This document shows positions 56,968 to 64,000 of a stretch of DNA of 64,000 bases, in pieces. Position numbers and translations under genes: made by a program. The notes below the pieces were generated by a model that was given only the letters and a program-made list of their open reading frames with translations, did not search any database and was not told the origin of the DNA. The stretch comes from Ficedula albicollis (Eukaryota > Chordata > Aves > Passeriformes > Muscicapidae): assembly GCF_000247815.1 (NCBI RefSeq), contig NC_021673.1, positions 108,643,432 to 108,707,431 on the forward strand, given 5' to 3'. Positions within the stretch are counted from its first letter, which is position 1; each line of letters opens with the position of its first letter.

Positions 56968-59900
56968 GTGAGCGCTGTGCCGGCACCCAGGGCCGCGGCC
57001 GCCGCTGTCCGGGCTCGGGGAGCTGGAGGAGCAGGAGGAGAAGGACCGAGGCCGTGGGGAGGGCGCTGCCAGCACCGCCAGGGTCACTCGGCAGGGCGAC
57101 CCAAGCGTGGTTTGCTGCTACCGGCAATTATCGCCTTGGTGGCGAGAGCTGTTGTGACAGCTGATCGCTGAGTCGCTTCCCTCCGAGGGCGTTGGAGCCG
57201 AGCGAGCTCGGTTATCCCTGCGGCGGCAGGCAGCGAGTCCCAGCTCGCTTGGACCCCCGGCCCGGCCTGCCCGAGCGAGGTGTGCGTGTCTCTGCGGTTT
57301 TGAGGGCATGGTTTAGGCAGGCTGACCTTTCAGGGCTCTGGAAGCGGGGCAGGAAGCTGTGCGTAAGCCATTGCTGTTGGGCTGTTCCAAGAGAAGTTCT
57401 ACGCAGGTTGTGTGTCTGCTTGTACGCAATCCTCCTAGGAAGGATTGCCCCTGTCTCCCGAGGGTACCGACACTGACAAACTGACTTTTTTCCCTTCATT
57501 AGTAAGTGACTATCGACAGTTTATCAACGCCAGTTATCCCTATTGAGTTTATGAAATTACTTTTTGAGTAGTTCCCCAAGTATCTGTAGAAGAGCCCTTA
57601 CAAGATTACATGAGCTTATTTTTGAGCCATCTATTTATCCTCATTATCGTGTTGCCACTGCCCAAGTCTTGCTGACTTGAATAAAATGTTTATTTACAGT
57701 GTCCGTGGGGAGCTCCTAGCACAACATCAATATCATGTTCTCTTGCTGATGTAATGAGTGAACAGCTGGCAAAAGAATTGCAGCTGGAAGAAGAAAATGC
57801 TGCTTTTCCTGAAGTGGTTGCGTAAGTTTAAGTCCTGGATTAGTGATCTCCATAGTTGTGATGCCATCTTCTCTCTCTTGTGCATTTTCTTACCATGAGC
57901 TCAGAGCACAGCAATATAGTAAATGATTTGCCTGGATCTTCTTCAGTAAAGATGGCTTCCCCAGCTAAAAATCTTCCTTGGATTTTCCTCTCTGTTGCTC
58001 TTCCTTCCTTACTGATGTTTTCTTTGCATTTTCTGGGGGTGTTAACACAGTCTGTAAACTATATTTAGAGAAATGTCAGAAATGGTTTTTTTCCTATCTT
58101 TTTAGGAACTCTTGTCAACAGTGTAAAATGTTATTTTGGGAACTATCAGGTATATCACCTGTATCCTCCCACTACTTGAAAGCTCTAAACAAAGGTCAAG
58201 AGCTTACTAGTTCTAAAATTGTACAAATATGACTAGTTTTCCTGTGAAGCAGAACAAAGCAACACTATTTGGGATGTTTTAAACATATAAATAAGTATAC
58301 ACATGCATGAACCTGTATGCCTTTTTTTATTTTTCCCTGAAGGACACCTTAAACATAGCACTTGATGCTTCTTGCAGAATGGTAAACAAGCAAAAGTTTA
58401 AGTAAAATCTGCACTGCAAATGAGTGGCAAAGAGAAGTGAAGTCATGATCTATTAATATTTAGTGTTGGCTTGGAGAGGAGGCAGACAGCTGAGATCCAT
58501 TCCTTTCTGTGCAGCTCTGTGTGAAGTCTGCTGTATAGAGTGGGAAAGTAGTATAAAAAATGTTTCTGCTTAGATTCCCATGTTTAATTTTTTTAAAAAT
58601 TCCTGTTTTCATCTTATGTAGTGCTGCTGAAGGACCATTTATTACAGGAGAAAATATTGACACTTCAAGTGATCTAATGCTAGCTCAGATGCTGCAGATG
58701 GAATTTGACAGGGAATACGATGCGCAGCTCCGGCGTGAAGAGAAGAAGATCAATGGAGATAGCAAAGGTACCTTCATCAGAAGGAATATTTTTGCTTTGA
58801 GCTATTCTTGGTGCTTAGCTTAAATTGGCTTAAATTAGCTGTGAGGAAGTAGTAAATCCCTGATAATCACAGGCATGCTTATTTGTTTTGTTTCTCAAGT
58901 CTCCATATCCTTTGAAAATTATCGGAAGGTGCATCCCTATGACAGTGACAGCTCAGAGGATGAGGTTGATTGGCAGGATACCCGTCATGATCCATACAGA
59001 GCAGGTATGTGGCAGCTCTTAACAATACAATTTCTTCAGCCAATAGACCTGAGAATATGACAGAGTTAAATTAGGTCTTGTTTTAATATAAGGAGAGACA
59101 CCAGCTTCATTTAAAAGCAGGTCACCTCAGTGGGCGGTGTCAGCTGGAGGTTGAGTGGGTAACTCCAGGCTTTTGACTGCCAATATATTGGCTTCAGTGG
59201 CTGAATCTGGCAAAATAACCAGTGTACATGGGAAGTATTGTGAGATGTGCTTATCTGTCATCTACATTTGGATGATATGGTTGCATATCATCTGCACATG
59301 ATATTGAATACTCCTGTTGTAGCATTCCAGAAATGTGTCTGACGCCCCAGAGAAGTAAGTTGTAACATAGCCAAAGAAGTTGTCATGCTTAGGATAAGAG
59401 AAGACTGTAATTGAAGTAATTTATTCTGTTTTATAAATAAAATTATGTTCTTTTGTGGATATTGTGGGACTTCTATGAGCATTGGTTATGTTTGTTTAGA
59501 TGTAAAGTTCAGGTTATTTTTCTCACTGCTGGCAGATAAACCTACTACTACACCAAGAAGGGGTTTCATTGGAAAAGGAAAAGACATTACTACAAAACAC
59601 GATGAAGTGGTATGTGGAAGAAAAAACACTGCTCGCATGGAAAATGTAAGTGAAAACTTAGGGAAATTTATTTTGTGTGTAAAACTGGAGTGCTGCAATT
59701 CAGCCAAAGAGCTAATGCTTGTCTGCCAGTGCTGCTGGGTAGGATACTGACTTTTATTTTTTTCCCTTTTGGATGAAAGCAATGCAGTCTTTGCTTTATT
59801 GTTATTCACATTGTCAGTTTAAGTTTTGTGGGTTTTCTGTTTAATAATAGTTTGCTATTGAGCAATTCAAGAGTTTGCACAGGACTGTTTTGGCAAAACA

Positions 59901-62900
59901 AAACTATCAGCAAGTTTGGCAAACGAGCAAATAAAACACGAAAGCTATTTTTGAAAAGCACAGATGTTGTGTAATGTTTCTTCTAATTAATTTTGTCTGC
60001 TAAGCCAAGTAACTTACTTTCAGTCAATTGTTTGCCTTACAGCTTTTCAGTTTTTTTGTCAGTAGTACATACCCTTCATATTCTTTTAGGTAACTGTTGC
60101 AACTTCTGTAAATAAGCAAATGCTGCAAGTGCTACTTTTACAGGATGTTAGGTAATCTCCTATCAATTTGAACAGAACTTTGAGTTCTGAGTTTAAAGCA
60201 GCGTGGTTTTTAACACAGTGATAACATTGCACAAAGTGGGTTTCGGATAGGTCTAAATCTATCATGAGTTTTTCCAAATCAGAATGAGAAATTTCTGTTT
60301 GTGCCAACTTTTGGCGTCTGCTAGTAACAATGCTTAAATTTCTGCTTGTAGTTTGCACCTGAATTCCAAGTTGGGGACGGAATTGGGATGGACTTAAAGC
60401 TGTCAAATCAAGTCTTCAATGCCTTAAAACAGCATGCATACTCTGAGGAACGTCGAAGTGCAAGGCTCCACGAGAAGAAGGAGCATTCCACTGCTGTATG
60501 TTTTTAATAAAGTCTCTCTATGTACTCCTTACCTTGCGTAATAGCTAAACACTGCTGGGTAACTTCTTGCAGCATTCCATCTATAGCAAAACAGCTAAGC
60601 AACATTATGTTAAGGTTGCTGAAGGAAATTATATCAGCCAGCTGCTACTAGAAAAAGGCTCTTTGTTTGAGTTGCATTACTGTGAGAGCCATATCTAAGT
60701 AAGAGCAAACAGCTACTGTTTTTTTTCTCTTTGTCCTTCTAAACTTGTCTCTTAATCACTTACGATTAATAAACTGCCTGGAAGTTATTTATAGAAACAT
60801 CCAGAGGACTAATCCTCTGCAGTTGAACCATATGGCTCCAAATATCTGTCTTCATAACAAGTTTCAGGAAGATGAGGTGACCAACTGACCTAATAATTTA
60901 GGTATTTACTTGATAGACTGTATAAATGAATTTGGAGTACAGCCTCTGGTAATTCCTGATGTGGACTTCTTCAAATTTGTGTGTTTTGCTTTGCTTTATT
61001 GTTACTTATATCAAAGAAATATAATACTTGGGATATTGTGATTCATGATTTTTAAAGTCTTCTTGAAAACACTGTAGGAAGTGCTGTTGAGCCACAGTAT
61101 ATATTGTGCAATAGTAAAGTAAAATATCCTATGTGCTGTGTAGCTGATGGGAAACCAAGAGTATTAAATCAATCCCGGAGCAGATTTGCTTTGCTTCAGA
61201 TGTTTATTTTGGTTTGGCTTTTTTTTCTCTCCTCTATCAGTTGAGGGAAATTTTATTAATACATTATTCTTTCCACTTAGTTGAATTCTTGTGGTATATA
61301 AATATTCTAAACTCATGTAAAGCAAAGAATTGCTTTATTGAATTGAGTATTCATGTCTTGCGTATTCGTTCTATTAATCTCTTGCAGGAGAAAGCAGTGG
61401 ATCCTAAAACACGTTTACTTCTGTACAAGATGGTCAATTCTGGGATGCTGGAGACCATCACAGGCTGCATCAGTACAGGAAAAGAATCTGTTGTTTTTCA
61501 TGCCTATGGAGGAAAGTGAGTATATTGTGTTACTGATGACAGCTTTAAGTAGAAGAGATGATTTCAAAAGCAGGAAACACAGAAATATTTAAACATCTGC
61601 ACCTTTTTTATTTCTGAGACTTGAAGGCTGTATTTGTGTATATGCAGATAATAATAAAACCTGAAAACCAAATTATACCAACCATAAAGTAAAAAAATCC
61701 CCACTTTCCTTCTTGGAGGCTGTTACTGAATGGGAACAAACCCACCATGTCTTTCTGTGGAAAAATATGTACACCTTTTATAAAAAAGATGTCTTGAGAT
61801 TTTTGGCAAACGCTTTCCACTGACTTGCCCCAGACCACAGAGCTGTTGTGAGGATCCTGGGCTACCTGAAGGTTGTCTTTCCATAGAGATTGCTCTGTTG
61901 CCAGCTCTGTATTTGCAGCTCAGTGGAGGTGCTCTTTGTTACTTTCAGGTTATTCTGAGGATAGTGTTGGGATGCGGCTCACTTCTTGAAGCCTTCCTCC
62001 CATACTGGAAGGATTAGAGTGCATTATGGCGACTGGATTGTGTTTAATTGACTTTAAACCAGTGATGTTTGAGGAAGAATTAATAAAACTCAAATACAGA
62101 TAATTTATTTAGAGATGTCAAGAGAGAAAGTTGGAGTTGAGGAGAAAAAATGTGCCTTAACAAATCAGGAGTGGTAGCCTATTTGATAAGCAACTTATAA
62201 TCAAAATGCCAAAACCCAAATGTTCATATATAAGTTTAATCTTAAAATTATTATAAGCTTAAATTGGCTTCTAAATGTGATAGAAAATTAGATCCTCTCT
62301 TACATGAAACATTGCTATATGTTGCAATGTATAAAAACCCAAACCCATGCATTTGCTTGTAAGTATGTGAATAGTTAACTTTGTTATATATATTTGTCTT
62401 CTTCCATGAACAGTGCAACTGAAGATGATAAAGTTATTCCTCCAGAATGTGCCATCAAAGTGTTTAAAACAACTCTTAATGAATTCAAGAACCGTGACAA
62501 ATACATTAAGGATGACTACAGATTTAAAGACCGCTTCAGTAAATTGAATCCACGAAAAATTATTCGTATGTGGGCTGAGAAAGAAATGCATAACTTAACA
62601 AGGTAAAGAAAAAGGTAGTGTAGTTGCCAAATGCCTGTCAGTTACCTATTCTCTGTTTAAGGAAGATACTCAATGTCTGGGTATTTGACTTTCAGGCCAA
62701 AATAATATACAACCTGGCACCGATTGAATAAGCCTCTGTGAAAACCAGTTTAATAAGCTGTCAGTATCTTCAGTGATTTTGCAAGAGAATTTACAGGCTC
62801 ACGAAGTTAACTGGTTCTAGTTGTAGAAGTGATTAGTATTCAGTGGGCATTTTTAGATTCACTTTTAACTTCAGAATCTGAATTTTCCTGTGTAAAATAC

Positions 62901-63230
62901 TGTGCAATATAGATAATTATTCAGTTTTCAGTTCTCTCAAACACTTTGCTCTGTATCAAGTTTCTCACACAGCTCTCAGGTTGCAAATGAAATAGTGGGC
63001 ACTAGAACTTTGGGGACTTTGAAGCTTTTGTTCTGTTTTTCTTAATCAGTATCTGTTTTCTGATCCACAGAATGCAAAATGCAGGAATTCCTTGCCCTCA
63101 AGTGGTTATCCTTAAGAAACATGTCTTGGTTATGTCTTTCATTGGCCAGGATCAAGTCCCAGCTCCTAAACTAAAGGATGTAACACTTAATAGTGAAGAT
63201 ATGAAAAAGGCCTACTATCAGATTCTTAAT
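56902..63230 (+). CDS. RIOK3: RIOK3 (RIO kinase 3), exons 1-9, 3' end beyond window
   Basis: Nine GT-AG exons give 390 codons that follow human RIOK3 (519 aa) almost residue for residue. The N-terminal region has the helix-forming LADVMSEQLAKELQLEEE (about 36-53) and an acidic serine patch DSDSSEDEVDW (about 126-136). The RIO kinase domain begins near residue 232 with the phosphate-binding STGKE (260-264) and the ATP-anchoring lysine in AIKVFK (K289). The catalytic HADLSEYN loop and metal-binding Asp are expected in exons right of the window. RIOK3 is a cytosolic atypical kinase that associates with pre-40S ribosomes; in mammals it also modulates RNA-sensor (MDA5) interferon signalling. The start is the first ATG after the G block and gives the expected MDSVGVA-type N-terminus. 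Confidence 0.97.
57700..57821 (+). CDS. RIOK3: RIOK3 exon 2
   Basis: 122 bp exon, acceptor TTTATTTACAG, donor GTAAGT. It reads CPWGAPSTTSISCSLADVMS then EQLAKELQLEEENAAFPEVV, nearly identical to human from ISCSLADVMS on. It ends two bases into an Ala codon. Confidence 0.96.
58622..58767 (+). CDS. RIOK3: RIOK3 exon 3
   Basis: 146 bp exon, acceptor ATCTTATGTAG, donor GTACCT. It contains EGPFITGENIDTSSDLMLAQ and MLQMEFDREYDAQLRREEKK, the most conserved part of the RIOK3 N-terminal region. Confidence 0.96.
58900..59004 (+). CDS. RIOK3: RIOK3 exon 4
   Basis: 105 bp exon, acceptor GTTTCTCAAG, donor GTATGT. It reads SISFENYRKVHPYDSDSSED then EVDWQDTRHDPYRA. It is one residue shorter than human in the acidic patch (human HPYEDSD). 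The patch resembles casein-kinase-type phosphosites, by inference only. Confidence 0.96.
59536..59645 (+). CDS. RIOK3: RIOK3 exon 5
   Basis: 110 bp exon, acceptor CACTGCTGGCAG, donor GTAAGT. It reads DKPTTTPRRGFIGKGKDITT then KHDEVVCGRKNTARMEN, matching human GFIGKGKDITTKHDEVVCGR. Confidence 0.96.
60352..60495 (+). CDS. RIOK3: RIOK3 exon 6
   Basis: 144 bp exon (48 codons), acceptor TTCTGCTTGTAG, donor GTATGT. It reads FAPEFQVGDGIGMDLKLSNQ, VFNALKQHAYSEERRSARLH and EKKEHSTA, the segment before the kinase domain. Confidence 0.96.
61388..61515 (+). CDS. RIOK3: RIOK3 exon 7 (start of RIO kinase domain)
   Basis: 128 bp exon, acceptor AATCTCTTGCAG, donor GTGAGT. It reads EKAVDPKTRLLLYKMVNSGM, LETITGCISTGKESVVFHAY and GG. 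STGKE is the RIO-family phosphate-binding loop. Confidence 0.96.
62414..62602 (+). CDS. RIOK3: RIOK3 exon 8 (ATP-binding lysine)
   Basis: 189 bp exon, acceptor TTCTTCCATGAACAG, donor GTAAAG. After completing Asn it reads ATEDDKVIPPECAIKVFKTT then LNEFKNRDKYIKDDYRFKDR and onward to MHNLT. AIKVFK holds the nucleotide-anchoring lysine, and the DKYIKDDYRFK region is the RIO flexible loop. The junction with exon 7 is about three residues shorter than human. Confidence 0.95.
63071..63230 (+). CDS. RIOK3: RIOK3 exon 9 (last exon in window)
   Basis: 160 bp exon, acceptor TTCTGATCCACAG, donor GTAAGA. It reads MQNAGIPCPQVVILKKHVLV, MSFIGQDQVPAPKLKDVTLN then SEDMKKAYYQILN. It includes the hinge region of the kinase. 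The remaining ~130 codons lie to the right. Confidence 0.95.
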
Positions 63231-64000
63231 GTAAGATGATGCTGATTTCTCCTCCAATTCTGGGTTGTATTTTCTTTTAAGGGAATAACTGTAAGGACAA
63301 ACAAGCACTTAGTTACTTTTCAGGATGCTTACATAATTTTCATGATACAAAGTCCAAAGTCTTATTTTGCTTCTGTTTAATGTGTGACTTAGAATCAATA
63401 AGAAATTATGCACTGAAAAAATAGAATTAAATTTAATTTTAATCCGAGCAGAAAACATACTGGAATTTGATGACAAACAGATGCTTAGCAGCCGAGGAAT
63501 TGTGAGCAAGTAGTCCTCCTTTTATAGAAGCAGTATGTGGTTTAGAAAATTCTCTGAAGTCTTTCTGGGCTTACCAGACACTTAATTTACAAAGCTTAAG
63601 CACTCTCAAGTGTATCGCCCGCCCCCTTTTCAGCAAACCTAGAAACTGGAGAATAATTGTTGCATGGTGAATACTTTAATTTCCTGTTATCTGCTTGGTT
63701 CAGACACCTGCTAACTGTCCACTCACTATTACATTATAGATATTAGAAAAACCTAACTAAGCAACCAGCCCCACTTAGTAACAGGACTGGTCTAGGTCTC
63801 AAATGAATGAGACAAGTGAGCAACACAGCTGTGTTTTAAGTGGATTTGTGTACTTTGGTTAGGATTCAGTCTCTACAACTTCTTCTCTACAGACTTCTTC
63901 CTGTGCGATAGGAGTGAAAATTACATGTATTTAGAGAACCTGCTTATCTGTCTCCTGCACTTGGACTGCTTGGCAGAGCTGACTTGAGTTTACCAGAGTA
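63231..64000 (+). other. RIOK3 intron 9 (open at window end)
   Basis: 770 bp of AT-rich intronic sequence after the exon 9 donor with no acceptor leading into a recognisable RIOK3 exon. The next exon should carry the catalytic loop. Confidence 0.75.

Larger units (their letters stand above)
56968..63070 (+). other. RIOK3 introns 1-8
   Basis: Introns of 732, 800, 132, 531, 706, 892, 898 and 468 bp between the placed exons. Intron 1 is CpG-rich in its first half. No repeats or RNA genes were recognised, and the introns are clean compared with those of TMEM241. Confidence 0.8.

Overview
The window looks like nuclear DNA of a bird. It is gene-poor and intron-rich, has GT-AG spliced exons, and carries several CR1 LINE fragments in both orientations. 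I saw no mammal-type SINEs. No operons, CRISPR arrays, tRNA or rRNA genes are visible. I recognise two protein-coding genes from short conserved exons. Both continue, or are damaged, beyond what can be read here.

The left and middle part, about 20.6 to 51.5 kb on the minus strand, is TMEM241, a Golgi membrane protein of the nucleotide-sugar transporter type. Thirteen exons can be placed, most only 26 to 94 bp long, separated by introns of about 0.9 to 6.4 kb. Exons 2 to 13 add up to 693 bp, exactly 231 codons, with matching splice phases throughout. The start codon is lost in a run of G. The last ~41 codons were not found in the window.

The right end, 56.9 kb onward on the plus strand, is RIOK3, an atypical RIO-family kinase. 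Nine exons (1170 bp, 390 codons) run from the start codon through the ATP-binding lobe. The catalytic loop and the end of the gene lie to the right of the window. The two genes are divergent, with CpG-rich starts about 5 kb apart. TMEM241 next to RIOK3 matches the human 18q11.2 order (CABLES1, TMEM241, RIOK3, RMC1, NPC1).

Bases 1 to 20,633 hold no exon I can recognise. They are either the last TMEM241 intron or the space downstream of it. They contain simple repeats, tandem duplications and a CR1 reverse-transcriptase fragment.

Assembly quality is a main result. Five pure-G blocks (507, 279, 489, 67 and 428 bp) and one N gap interrupt the sequence. Two of the G blocks erase the promoter and first-exon regions of TMEM241 and RIOK3. 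They look like base-calling or gap-filling artefacts, and every long poly-Gly or poly-Pro reading frame in the window comes from them. The TMEM241 introns also carry at least ten short tandem duplications (periods 44 to 486 bp), one of which copies a splice donor. I found no convincing novel biological system.
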